Shown here: positions 54,124 to 62,819 of the stretch, one piece after another
Layout of the letters: each line of letters opens with the position of its first letter
Position numbering within the stretch: the stretch's first letter is position 1
Assembly (NCBI RefSeq): GCF_014803405.1
Contig: NZ_JACYFG010000002.1
Location: 186,001 to 250,000, forward strand
DNA: 64,000 bases
Direction: 5' to 3'
DNA from: Pelagicoccus enzymogenes
GTDB lineage: Bacteria; Verrucomicrobiota; Verrucomicrobiia; Opitutales; Opitutaceae
Notes under the pieces: generated by a model
Seen by the model: only the letters and a program-made list of their open reading frames with translations
Told to the model about the DNA's origin: nothing
Database searches by the model: none
Made by a program: the position numbers and the translations under genes

Positions 54124-55281
54124 CTAGGCTGCCGAGCAACCACTTGATTGAGGATTTTCGAAACTGGAAAGCGAGGAACAGGCGCCGCATTTGGCGCAGC
54201 CGGCTTTCTGCTTGTCGGAGGTCATGCCCGCCTGCGCGAGCATTTCGCCTATCGGCGATAGGACCGAGCGCATGAACTCGGAACTCGGAGCCGAGCGGTT
54301 CTCCAGTTGGGTGCCGGTCACTGGCACGAAAGGCACCACAAAAGGATAGACACCCATATCGATCAGCTCGCGAGCAGCTTCGATAAGCCCTTCTCTGGAA
54401 TCGCCGAGTCCCGCGAGCAAGTAAGTGCTGACCTGGCCACGACCAAAGACCGCGACCGCTGCCCGAAAAGCTTTCAGGTAGAATGCAACCGGCACCTCCG
54501 CTTTGCCGGGCATGATCTCCGCTCGAACGGATTCGTCCCACGCCTCGAGGTGCATCCCTAGCGTATCCACTCCCGCATCCTTCAGGCGCTGAAACCAACC
54601 AAAGTCATCGGGTGGCTCGCACTGGGCCTGAATGGGGAGCCCTGTCGCTTCCTTGATAGCGCGTGCGGAATCGGCCAAGACTGCTGCACCCCGATCGCTG
54701 GTGACCGGTGTGCCAGTTGTCATTACGACTTGGCTAATCCCATCGTAGCGTTGAGCGGCCGTCGCCACTTCCGCCAGTTGGGCAGGACTCTTGTGAGGTA
54801 TGGTGCGACCCGCCTTGAGCGATTCGCCAATAGCACAAAACTGGCACTTCGTGCTTTTGTTTCCGTAGCGTATGCAAGTTTGCAATACTGTCGTGGCCAG
54901 CACGTCCTTCGAATGCAAGGTCGCGATCTTCCAATAGGGCACGCCTTCTTCAGTTGTGAAGCTGTAGAATTTGGGCTGAGGCGGGTAGCTAACATAAGCG
55001 ATTCTCTCATTTTGATGCAGAAGCTCTACCCGACCATCCGGCAGCGTCGATCCCGCTGCGAAAGGCGACGAAGCGGCAGCGTGGGTGTGGACCGGCACCA
55101 TGATGGTGGTTCCTAAAACAGTCATTGCCTTGTGATCAGTCGGTCCCGCCCCGCCGACCCGCGACGAAGCACCCTCGTCCACGGTCAAACGAACGCCATA
55201 GGATTGCAATTCCGACAACAGGAAACTCTTTTGCTCGAAGATACCTTCGCTATACGGGCTGGAATTCGGATACGCTTTCAT
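54124..55281 (-). CDS. MSMEG_0568-family radical SAM protein
   Basis: A 385-residue radical SAM enzyme of the Nit1 cluster (Sll0785-like). The candidate cluster cysteines are C136, C146 and C149 ([18 protein letters not shown]), that is C-x9-C-x2-C rather than the common C-x3-C-x2-C. The barrel text ([42 protein letters not shown]) fits the biotin-synthase/lipoyl-synthase side. A Cys-rich tail (GCAKCGAC) could hold a second iron-sulfur cluster. The frame opens with a TTG at 55299; the ATG at 55281 is preferred. It overlaps the nitrilase gene. Confidence 0.9.
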   Translation of the reverse strand: MKAYPNSSPYSEGIFEQKSFLLSELQSYGVRLTVDEGASSRVGGAGPTDHKAMTVLGTTIMVPVHTHAAASSPFAAGSTLPDGRVELLHQNERIAYVSYPPQPKFYSFTTEEGVPYWKIATLHSKDVLATTVLQTCIRYGNKSTKCQFCAIGESLKAGRTIPHKSPAQLAEVATAAQRYDGISQVVMTTGTPVTSDRGAAVLADSARAIKEATGLPIQAQCEPPDDFGWFQRLKDAGVDTLGMHLEAWDESVRAEIMPGKAEVPVAFYLKAFRAAVAVFGRGQVSTYLLAGLGDSREGLIEAARELIDMGVYPFVVPFVPVTGTQLENRSAPSSEFMRSVLSPIGEMLAQAGMTSDKQKAGCAKCGACSSLSSFENPQSSGCSAA

Positions 55282-56227
55282 TGTATTCGATTGGTTCAAT
55301 TTCTCGTTCGTTTAGGGAATTTATAGCTGGTTGCGGCGCTTTGTTGACGGAGAGCGAAAACAGGTCCGGACGCGAGTAGTGGCCCACCGAATCAAGCATG
55401 CGTTTGCGCTTGGTGATTTGCTCAAAATCGAGATCGGCAATAGCGATGCCCTCTCCCTCAGTAATCGGCTCACAAAGATGAGAGCCATCCGGTCCTATAA
55501 TTGCCGAGTAGCAGCCGCCGCTGAGAGCCTTTAGCATTTTCGGGTCATCCGTGATCGACGCACGCTGTTCATCGCTCAGCCACCCAGTCGAGTTAACAAC
55601 AAAACATCCCGCTTCGAGAGCGTGGTGCCGAATCGTCACTTCGATCTGGTCCGCGAAGATTTGCCCTACCATCGATCCCGGGAACTGTGCACAATGAATT
55701 TGCTCTCCATCGGCCATTAAGGTGTAGCGAGCCAGCGGGTTGTAATGCTCCCAACAGGCTAGGGCACCGACACGTCCGACAGCTGTATCCACAACCTTGA
55801 GACCGGAGCCGTCACCCCGTCCCCAGATCATTCGTTCGTGGAAAGTCGGAGTGATCTTACGGCGCTTCAATTTGATCGCTCCATCCGTGTCGATGATGAG
55901 TTGCGTATTGTAAAGAGATCCTCCGTCTCGCTCGTTGACTCCTACACAAAGCACCATATCGAAATCGATGGCGACGCGAGAAAGTGTCTCGGTAATGGGC
56001 CCGGGGATGGCTACCGCTTCCTCGTAGAGCGACAGGTGTGCCCGTCCGGTGGATACAGGTGGCTCGACAAAGGAAAAGTAAGGGTAATACGGTACAAAAG
56101 TTTCCGGAAAGACTGCGAGCCGCGCGCCTTCCTTCGCCGCGTCGGACACGGCGTCGCACATGCGGCTGACGGTTGCGGCCCCGCTTTTGAGGTCGGGCGC
56201 TATCTGGATGGCGGCGGCTCGGATCAT
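55250..56227 (-). CDS. Nit6803-family nitrilase
   Basis: Hydrolyses a nitrile to a carboxylic acid and ammonia. The 325-residue CN-hydrolase protein has the catalytic residues E42 (AVFPETF), K124 ([11 protein letters not shown]) and C158 ([10 protein letters not shown]), plus E131 in the HERM stretch. This matches the Synechocystis Nit6803 type (Sll0784). The frame opens with a TTG at 56236; the ATG at 56227 fits the family start. It is the second gene of the operon, 20 bases after the MSMEG_0572-like gene. Confidence 0.93.
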   Translation of the reverse strand: MIRAAAIQIAPDLKSGAATVSRMCDAVSDAAKEGARLAVFPETFVPYYPYFSFVEPPVSTGRAHLSLYEEAVAIPGPITETLSRVAIDFDMVLCVGVNERDGGSLYNTQLIIDTDGAIKLKRRKITPTFHERMIWGRGDGSGLKVVDTAVGRVGALACWEHYNPLARYTLMADGEQIHCAQFPGSMVGQIFADQIEVTIRHHALEAGCFVVNSTGWLSDEQRASITDDPKMLKALSGGCYSAIIGPDGSHLCEPITEGEGIAIADLDFEQITKRKRMLDSVGHYSRPDLFSLSVNKAPQPAINSLNEREIEPIEYNESVSEFQPV

Positions 56228-56247
56228 ATCTGGCAATGGTTAGAAGG

Positions 56248-56730
56248 TTACACCGTCCAAGAGTCCATGATCACCGCATTCGCTTTTTTGTGCAGCAAAA
56301 TACAGTCGAGCACGTCGAGCGGATTGATCGGTATTATTCCTGGAATGAAGGCCTTTTCAGTCTGGCCGTACAAGGCTTGGGTCGAGAAGCGACAAGCGTA
56401 GACTTTACCACCCTCTTCCATGAACTTGGCTAGACGCTGGTTAACAAAAAGATGTCCTGGAAACGCTTCGTCCCCTAAAGTCGGAAATCCTCGCTGAAAA
56501 CCCATAGTGACACCTGGTCCATAAAGGAGAATAGAAGTCTCGTAACCCTTACGCAGAAGACGGGTCGCGGAGAGTGTGTTTACGATGCTGATCGAGCCTT
56601 CGAACGCGACCGTGTGAAAAGTCACCAAGGCTTTTTCGCCCGGCTCCGCTTTGACGTCCTCGAAGACTTTCTCTTCATAATCGACGAAGAAGTCTCCGTC
56701 CTTGTGCATCGGTTGATCTACTTTTGGCAT
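56248..56730 (-). CDS. MSMEG_0572/Sll0783-family nitrogen starvation response protein
   Basis: A 160-residue protein, first gene of the nitrilase operon. Text such as [42 protein letters not shown] and the C-terminal [26 protein letters not shown] is characteristic. The fold is DsrE-like (small-molecule or sulfur-carrier family). Sll0783 is induced by nitrogen starvation in Synechocystis. It is divergent from the LacI gene across 170 bases that contain a palindromic operator. Confidence 0.9.
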   Translation of the reverse strand: MPKVDQPMHKDGDFFVDYEEKVFEDVKAEPGEKALVTFHTVAFEGSISIVNTLSATRLLRKGYETSILLYGPGVTMGFQRGFPTLGDEAFPGHLFVNQRLAKFMEEGGKVYACRFSTQALYGQTEKAFIPGIIPINPLDVLDCILLHKKANAVIMDSWTV

Positions 56731-56855
56731 GATATGATGGATTAGTATTGTGTTTCTATTTCAGGATCTCGACAGCCAGCGGGCGTCTAGATTTTGCCAA
56801 GTTTGAGCACCGGTGGCGCCACGGCATTGGTTTTGCTCAAAGATGAGCGGCATTT

Positions 56856-56877
56856 CGTGCGCATATCATTGCGCACG
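56856..56877. promoter_or_regulatory. Perfect LacI-type operator
   Basis: Arms CGTGCGCA and TGCGCACG (8 bp each, perfect) flank a 6-base centre TATCAT. The site lies 23 bases upstream of the LacI-family start codon and 126 bases upstream of the operon's first gene. A smaller inverted repeat GCTCA-AAGA-TGAGC lies at 56835-56848. Confidence 0.7.
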
Positions 56878-56900
56878 TTTCCTGCTGTGTCATTCGACGC

Positions 56901-57935
56901 ATGAATACACCCATTACCATGGCTGATGTCGCCCGAGAGATCGGCGTCTCGACATCCACCGTCTCGCGAGCTCTGCGAAACGATCCAAGGATCAGCGTCG
57001 AAAGGCGCGAACGCATCAAGGACACCGCACAGAGACTCGGCTATCGGCCCAATCCCCTGGTGAGCGCTCTGATAAGCAGCCGCAAGTCACACTTCGACAA
57101 GGTCGCTGTGAACACGATCGCCCTCGTCACAGACTATGGAGGATCTATCAATTGGCAGGCCAAAGATGTTTGCCGCTGGGAGTTTGACGGCGTTGCGAAA
57201 CGCGCCGACGAACTGGGGTACCGAATAGAAGAGTTCGCCCTAGCCAATTATAAGAGTGATGCCAAAAAGCTTTCTGAGGTGATCTATAATCGAGGCATTC
57301 GCGGAGTCATCCTTGGGTTCTCACGTGATCGGCAAAGAAAGAACCTGATCGAAACAGATCGATTCGCGGTGGCTGGTTTAAGCGCTTATTTCCGCATGGC
57401 CCAAGTTGATCGAACCAATTTTCACGGCCTCTACAACGTCCGCCTCGCCCTCGAAGAGATGCGAAAGCTTGGCTATCGAAAAACGGGCTTGGTTGTACCG
57501 GAATTCAACAACCGCATCTCCGGCGGCCAATGGACTGCAGGCGCGCTAGATTGGCAGCGGACCTTACCGGAGTCTGACCGCTGCGCTCCCTTTGCGCCAA
57601 AGATTGAAGACTCCGAAGCTGCGTTCCGCGAATGGATAGACCATGAGCGCCCTGACTCATTGCTCGTATACAAACTCCCGGTCTCGACCTGGCTGTCGAA
57701 ACTCGGGCTGCGAGCTCCCATCGACATCGGCATCGCTTACCTTTTCCGGACGCAGGAAGAAATGGATACAGCTGCCGGGATAGACGGAAACCTGCAGCAG
57801 GTAGGAGCAGCCACCGTTGACCTAGTCGTCGGCAGCCTAAACACAAATCAAGTGGGCCTGCCCTCGACCCCAAAGGAAGTTTTGATCAAAGGGACCTGGC
57901 GTCACGGAAGGACACTCAAGAGAATAATAGTCTAA
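56901..57935 (+). CDS. LacI-family transcription regulator
   Basis: A 344-residue repressor. The N-terminal helix-turn-helix (ITMADVAREIGVSTSTVSRALRNDPRISVERRERIKDTAQRLGYRPN) is canonical, followed by a periplasmic-binding-protein-like sensor of about 280 residues. It is divergent from the nitrilase operon and lies within the same pair of boundary repeats, so it probably controls that operon and itself through the palindrome upstream. The ligand is unknown. Confidence 0.92.
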   Translation: MNTPITMADVAREIGVSTSTVSRALRNDPRISVERRERIKDTAQRLGYRPNPLVSALISSRKSHFDKVAVNTIALVTDYGGSINWQAKDVCRWEFDGVAKRADELGYRIEEFALANYKSDAKKLSEVIYNRGIRGVILGFSRDRQRKNLIETDRFAVAGLSAYFRMAQVDRTNFHGLYNVRLALEEMRKLGYRKTGLVVPEFNNRISGGQWTAGALDWQRTLPESDRCAPFAPKIEDSEAAFREWIDHERPDSLLVYKLPVSTWLSKLGLRAPIDIGIAYLFRTQEEMDTAAGIDGNLQQVGAATVDLVVGSLNTNQVGLPSTPKEVLIKGTWRHGRTLKRIIV

Positions 57936-58520
57936 AAAACCTCGAAAGGTCAGAAACCTCCAACACTGGCGGGCATCACGCTTCACGGCTTCATCTGATC
58001 AATGCCCTATCGAAATCCGCCCCCGCCAGCAAATATCAAGCGGAACATCTCGCATGAAAACCCAACAAGATTCTTCGCGAATTTTCAACGTGTCGCGTGA
58101 CACAAGGACCACAAAAAAGCTACTTTCATTATCCGTAAGAAAGTAGCTTTTTAAGAAATGGTCGGGCTAGCGGGATTAGAAATCGCATAATCTACTCTAA
58201 GTTAACGACTTACGAGTGTTACCGAAGCAACAACCTGCACAGAACGGCAAGTTACTGCACCCATTTTGGCAGGAAAATGGCAGGAATCCAATTTGGGTTA
58301 CGCGGCAAACGTACATGGCAGTAAAGCTGCCTCGCTGCGTTCCGTTTTCAAGCAGATTGCTTAGATTCGAAGGTGTCAGCCCGTGATCGATCTAGGAGCC
58401 AAAGGCTAAAGCCCCTAGAATCCCCGGAAATCTCCAAGATTCCTAAATTTGCTACAATGTAAGCCATAAAACCCACCCTGGAAACGCCTCCCCTTCAGGC
58501 TTGGAACCCAAATTTAATTT
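57936..58520. other. Spacer right of the nitrilase island
   Basis: 585 bases without a convincing gene. It contains the right boundary repeat (58113-58199). The segment 58200-58500 has direct repeats of TGGCAGG near 58266 and 58277 and no intact ORF. It might be the scar of a lost integration module, but no family text survives. Confidence 0.45.
58113..58199 (-). repeat. Right boundary repeat: tRNA 3'-end-like sequence plus terminator hairpin
   Basis: On the minus strand, 58190-58159 reads like a T-arm and acceptor end (TTTCTAATCCCGC, then TAGCCCGA and CCA). It is followed by a 14-bp hairpin (arm AAAAAGCTACTTTC at 58114-58127, partner at 58139-58152). Compared with the left copy, the tRNA-like 42 bases align without gaps. 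The hairpin stems differ by paired changes. Confidence 0.7.
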
Positions 58521-59147
58521 CTACTGTTTTGCCGCCATCAGTTTTGCAGCGATTCCAAGAAAAACAAGACCAGCGATCTTGTTCATGATGGTTTGCGCCC
58601 GGCTCGATTTCTTGAACAGGTCGTTCAGAAGCCCTGACAAGGTGGCGATCGATCCAAATATTACGAGCGTCGCGACGATGAATAATCCGCCCAACGCGAG
58701 AATCTGGCTCGTTACGTTTCCTGCGGACGGGTCGGTGAATTGAGGCAGGAACGCCAAAAAGAATATCGAGACCTTGGGATTGGTAACATTCATGATGATG
58801 CCACGCCGATACAGATTCGCGTAGCTCGCCTGGACCTTCTGCTCTTCCCCAACTGCATCCGACGAAGCTCTAAACGCCTTCCAAGCTAAGTAGACCAAAT
58901 AGGCGACGCCCAGATACTTGAGCAGGTTGAACGCTGCGACTGAGGACTGGAAGATAGCCGATACACCCAACGCGACCGCTACGCTATGCACGATGAGGCC
59001 AGTGCACAATCCCAGAGTCACAACGAAGCCCGACTTTCTTCCGTGCAACGCAGCTTGCGTCATGACGAAAAGATTGTCGGGACCGGGAGTGATCGCGAGC
59101 AACGCAGACGTCGCTAAAAACGTTAAAATCAGTTCAGTCGAAAGCAT
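58521..59147 (-). CDS. LysE-family amino-acid or metabolite exporter
   Basis: A 208-residue membrane protein with about six helices. It carries the LysE/RhtB signature LAITPGPDNLFVMTQAALHGRKSG near the start and NVTNPKVSIFFLAFLPQF in the middle. Members export amino acids such as lysine, threonine or homoserine. It stands alone, just outside the nitrilase island; a link to nitrogen chemistry is possible but not shown. Confidence 0.93.
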   Translation of the reverse strand: MLSTELILTFLATSALLAITPGPDNLFVMTQAALHGRKSGFVVTLGLCTGLIVHSVAVALGVSAIFQSSVAAFNLLKYLGVAYLVYLAWKAFRASSDAVGEEQKVQASYANLYRRGIIMNVTNPKVSIFFLAFLPQFTDPSAGNVTSQILALGGLFIVATLVIFGSIATLSGLLNDLFKKSSRAQTIMNKIAGLVFLGIAAKLMAAKQ

Positions 59148-59333
59148 GATTTGGCCTCTGCTTAGCGGAGGAAGGTCGTTTTGCGAGGGGAATCCTGCGG
59201 TGTCTAGGATTTAAAAAAATCGAAGCCGGTTCCAACTCCCATTCGCAAATGCCTATGGGATGCAACCAGCCATACTCAAGCCGCACGACGCGATTCTCGT
59301 GCGACTTCCGAATGCGAGAGCCAAACAACGATT

Positions 59334-60464
59334 TTAACCGCCCTCTGCCGCGTCCTGTGGCACCTTTCCGCGCGTCCACTTGTTGAATACATCCATAACC
59401 GGCAGGGCGTTGCCCTCGTCGTCAAACATGCCGCGGCTGCCGATGCCGCCAGTGCTTCCAGGTCGAATATGGACCATGGGCTCCCACCAGAAAATGCCGG
59501 TTCCAAGACCGTTGGGAACGTTTAGCAAAATTTCGTGAACCGTCTCCAGATACTCTCGCTGACCTTCCGGTGTTTCAGGGAATGGACCAGGGTGTTCGGT
59601 ATACTCGGTCGGACGCCAGCAATAGGCAGCTTCCACCACCATCACTTCCTTGCCATACTCGGTAGCCATGAAATTGAGCGTCTCACGCAGGTCGAGCGGT
59701 GATCCGTGCCACCAAGGATAGTACGATTGGCCGAGCACGTCGCAGTCAACCCCACGCGCGAAAAGGGCGTCGAAGAAACGCTTGGTCTTCGCCTTGTTGC
59801 CACTCGACTCGACTTGCACCATAATCTTCGGACGAGGCAAGTTCCCCCGGCCCGCATCCACGCCATTTATTCCTGCCTGGACGAGCTCCGCGAAGTTGTC
59901 CTCGTTTTCCGGCAACTTGCCATGTGGCCAGAGCATGCCGTTAGTGATTTCGTTTCCATTCTGTACCATGTCCGGCATTACACCGGCTTCGCGGAAGGCG
60001 ACTATCGTATCACGCGTGTAAGTGAAAACGGCTTCGACTAATTCATCGTGAGTAAGGTCCTCCCACGCTTTCGGCAGAAACTGCTTCGAGGGGTCCGCCC
60101 ATGTATCCGAATAATGGAAGTTCAGAAGAAACTTGAAGCCGAGGTCGTGAGCCTTCTTCGCGAGCTCTATGGTGTATTCAAGATCGTTTGGCAGCGGGAA
60201 GCGTTCAGAGTTCGACGGGGTATGGAATAGCCGCAGGCGAATCCAGTTGTACCCATTGTCCTTCAGGATCTCGAGGCCCGGCTTGGCGACGCCCTCGTCC
60301 TTGAAAACCGTTCCTCTCTCTTCCGCCGACGCCAGAAAGGAAACATCCGCTCCGATCGCGTAGTCGGAAGCGCCGGCAGCGAATAGGCTGGAAGGCGCGG
60401 CCAACAGTGCCGCCATTGAAAAGCGGGATAGAAAGGTTCGCAGTGATTGTAGGGTGTTTTTCAT
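59334..60464 (-). CDS. GH53 arabinogalactan endo-beta-1,4-galactanase
   Basis: A 376-residue secreted endo-galactanase that cuts beta-1,4-galactan of type I arabinogalactan. Signal peptide (FSMAALLAAPSSLFAAG), then the TIM barrel: GADVSFLASAEERGTVFKD at the start, the acid/base Glu in MVQNGNEITNGMLWP, and the nucleophile Glu in VMVVEAAYCWRP. Full length for GH53. It is the last gene of a minus-strand run with a CocE-type hydrolase 34 bases upstream. Confidence 0.94.
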   Translation of the reverse strand: MKNTLQSLRTFLSRFSMAALLAAPSSLFAAGASDYAIGADVSFLASAEERGTVFKDEGVAKPGLEILKDNGYNWIRLRLFHTPSNSERFPLPNDLEYTIELAKKAHDLGFKFLLNFHYSDTWADPSKQFLPKAWEDLTHDELVEAVFTYTRDTIVAFREAGVMPDMVQNGNEITNGMLWPHGKLPENEDNFAELVQAGINGVDAGRGNLPRPKIMVQVESSGNKAKTKRFFDALFARGVDCDVLGQSYYPWWHGSPLDLRETLNFMATEYGKEVMVVEAAYCWRPTEYTEHPGPFPETPEGQREYLETVHEILLNVPNGLGTGIFWWEPMVHIRPGSTGGIGSRGMFDDEGNALPVMDVFNKWTRGKVPQDAAEGG

Positions 60465-60497
60465 GATGACATTTTCTGTATTGGGTTGGCAATGACG

Positions 60498-62273
60498 CTA
60501 CTCGACGATCGGCAGCGTCAGGTAAGAGGGGTGATTCGAATCGCGATAGAGAGTGACGTCTGGAGCTGGGTCGATCTCAGGCGTGCCGCGCGTCACAAAG
60601 CTAACCACAAGCTGGATCCGATGCCCCTCTTGGAAAATCATAGAAATCGGCAGAATCTCAAACCATAACTCAACGGGTTCTCCCGGCACCAAGGGCTGAG
60701 CATCGGCTTCCACGAAGCGACGGTACGGCAAGCCGAGCTTGTCGTAGGGCGGTTCCGAGAGCTTGCGCATAGACGCTCTCAACTGTCCCTGGGCGTTATA
60801 GGAAGTGATGGTTCCGTCGGGCGCGACATCTCGCAACGTCGCAACGAAATCGCCGTCCGTCGCGGTGGAGGAAACCCATAGATTCACCGTTGGGTGTCCG
60901 GTCACCTGCACGGCCTCTTGCAAAGGCTCGGTTTCGTAGATCAAGGAACCCGGCGGAATCTCCCCGCGGCTGTATTCATAGATCACTACCGTTTCGTCCT
61001 TACCTTCGCCCTCCGTTTTCTGCGAGCGGCTCAGCGAGCCCTCGCCGAGATAGAAATCGACGCGCTTTTCATTCGGCAACGGCCAAGCTTTCGCCGATTG
61101 CCATTCCTCCCCTTGTGGAGCGTTATATGTGAAATAGTATACGGGATCCTCATCCATGATGCCGTTATCGATCCCCTTCAGCCAGTAGTCGAAGAAACGG
61201 AGCTCCTCGGTCAGGATATCGAGCCCTGTCATCTCTTTCGCCGGACACCAATCGCAATGGACTCCAGGGCCTACGATGAACTTGGAGGGAACCTTGAAAT
61301 TGTTGATCGCGAAAAACGGTCCCGGCTTGGTGTAGCCTTCGTCCCAGTTGACGGCCATGTACATGGCGATCCCGGAATCGTTGATCTCGTCCAAGTAGTT
61401 TGCGGGACTGCTCTTGATCCACCACTGCTTGGCGCTGTCATCCGTGAGGTTTGGCGAATAGCCGTCGCGATAAGGAATGTGTCCGACGGTTTCGATCGTG
61501 CCCTCGTGCTCGGCCTTGGCAGCCTCGAGAAGCGAACCGTCGACGTCTTCGTCCACCGGAGCCGCCAATTTGTCGCGAACCTCATGCGGTGGAGGATCGT
61601 CGGGCTTCGGCGTCCAACGGCTCGGAGCCACGATACCGCCCGCGCCTCGAAAGTCATAGACATCGAACTCGAAGCTCATGGGAAACATGGCCTTCAAACT
61701 CGGCGGCGCGGTGGTCGCAGCCTGCATCTGGCTCCCGCCTGTGGCGGAGCAGCCCCACATACCGATGTTGCCATTGCTCCATGGCTGGTCAGCGAGCCAT
61801 TCCGTAATGTCGTAGGCGTCGTAGCGGGCGGGTCCCACCCACTCGCCGCGGTTGTAGCCCTGATTGTGCCCAAAGGAAGCATGCAGCCCCCGAAAGTCAG
61901 CCGTGGCCACTACGTATCCATATTTTACTAACTCGATAGCGCTGCCCGCGTAGTCCTCGACGGTCAGCTTGTCCTTGCTCCCATTGTATCTGCGATTGTA
62001 AGGCGTGTGCATCCAGACGACCGGCAAGCGCGTTTCGATGACTTCGCCCGTCTCCTTATCTTTCGGACGATAGATATCGATGGCTATCTTTACGCCATCC
62101 CTCATCTCGATGTAGCGCGAGCTGAGATCAAAATCGTCCGCATAGATCGCCTCGCTGTAGCCTTGGTAAACGCCGGGCTTGGAAATCTTCGCTTCGGCAA
62201 TCAACGAACGCTGCATGCTGCAACATACGAGCGTTCCTGCTAGGAAACTGAGAAAGGCTTTGGGGTAGTTCAT
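60498..62273 (-). CDS. CocE/NonD-family hydrolase
   Basis: A 591-residue secreted alpha/beta hydrolase of the CocE/X-Pro dipeptidyl-peptidase type. A signal peptide is followed by the N-terminal catalytic domain, with the nucleophile serine in GCSATGGSQMQ and the preceding MHTPYNRR and WLADQPWSNGNIGMWG. A C-terminal beta-sandwich ends LVVSFVTRGTPEIDPAPDVTLYRDSNHPSYLTLPIVE. Members act as esterases or acylases on small esters or peptides. It lies 30 bases downstream of the DUF3237 gene. Confidence 0.9.
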   Translation of the reverse strand: MNYPKAFLSFLAGTLVCCSMQRSLIAEAKISKPGVYQGYSEAIYADDFDLSSRYIEMRDGVKIAIDIYRPKDKETGEVIETRLPVVWMHTPYNRRYNGSKDKLTVEDYAGSAIELVKYGYVVATADFRGLHASFGHNQGYNRGEWVGPARYDAYDITEWLADQPWSNGNIGMWGCSATGGSQMQAATTAPPSLKAMFPMSFEFDVYDFRGAGGIVAPSRWTPKPDDPPPHEVRDKLAAPVDEDVDGSLLEAAKAEHEGTIETVGHIPYRDGYSPNLTDDSAKQWWIKSSPANYLDEINDSGIAMYMAVNWDEGYTKPGPFFAINNFKVPSKFIVGPGVHCDWCPAKEMTGLDILTEELRFFDYWLKGIDNGIMDEDPVYYFTYNAPQGEEWQSAKAWPLPNEKRVDFYLGEGSLSRSQKTEGEGKDETVVIYEYSRGEIPPGSLIYETEPLQEAVQVTGHPTVNLWVSSTATDGDFVATLRDVAPDGTITSYNAQGQLRASMRKLSEPPYDKLGLPYRRFVEADAQPLVPGEPVELWFEILPISMIFQEGHRIQLVVSFVTRGTPEIDPAPDVTLYRDSNHPSYLTLPIVE

Positions 62274-62302
62274 GTGAGGATTTTCGCTTCTCTGAACGAG
62301 GT

Positions 62303-62800
62303 TTATTTTACGCGGAAAACGCGAATCACCACTGTATCCGGTTCTTCGCTACCGCTTACGGTTCCAATATACAAAAAGTCGTCGAGCCAATTGTGCGGTC
62401 CGTCGGGGACGGTAAACGTGGGTGTCGTCTTTAGATACGATCCGCCTGGCGAGATGATCCCTTGATTTCGAACGATGATCACCGTTCCGTCGTCGCAACG
62501 CATCGAATACAAGGCGTCCAGTTCGATCCCCCCATCCGTGCGCTCCGTTTGCCAATCCGCGCCACCAGGAAGGACCGTCCCCTTCAGTCGGGGTCCCTCG
62601 AAGCGGCCTCCTGTAATCGGGATGTAGCGACGAATGCCTTTGGCCGTCTCGCCCACCTCCACGATGTCGCCGATCGTGACATGCGCCTCGTAGACGAATT
62701 CCGTTTCAAAGTCCCCTCCTCTATCCCGGGCATCGTCAGCTCGCAAGCCGTCGCTCACGGCGACGAAGGAAGCGAGTAAGCAAATGATGATTCGAATCAT
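62303..62800 (-). CDS. DUF3237-domain secreted protein
   Basis: A 165-residue exported protein with a signal peptide (IIICLLASFVAVSDGL). It then carries a DUF3237 beta-barrel: VEVGETAKGIRRYIPITGGRFEGPRLKGTVLPGGADWQ and LDALYSMRCDDGTVIIVRNQG are characteristic. The function is unknown; such proteins often accompany esterase or polyketide genes. It lies 20 bases after the carboxylesterase stop and 30 bases before the CocE gene. Confidence 0.9.
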   Translation of the reverse strand: MIRIIICLLASFVAVSDGLRADDARDRGGDFETEFVYEAHVTIGDIVEVGETAKGIRRYIPITGGRFEGPRLKGTVLPGGADWQTERTDGGIELDALYSMRCDDGTVIIVRNQGIISPGGSYLKTTPTFTVPDGPHNWLDDFLYIGTVSGSEEPDTVVIRVFRVK

Positions 62801-62819
62801 ACGCGTCTATTCCGTCTTT

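Noticed and set aside
58200-58500. Possible integrase remnant next to the right boundary repeat
   Set aside because: A short minus-strand open stretch ends with a stop just before the tRNA-like sequence, but none of its text matches tyrosine recombinase motifs.
60894-61931. A 345-residue plus-strand open frame opposite the CocE-type gene
   Set aside because: No signal, domain or start context; the minus-strand gene is complete with its catalytic serine motif.
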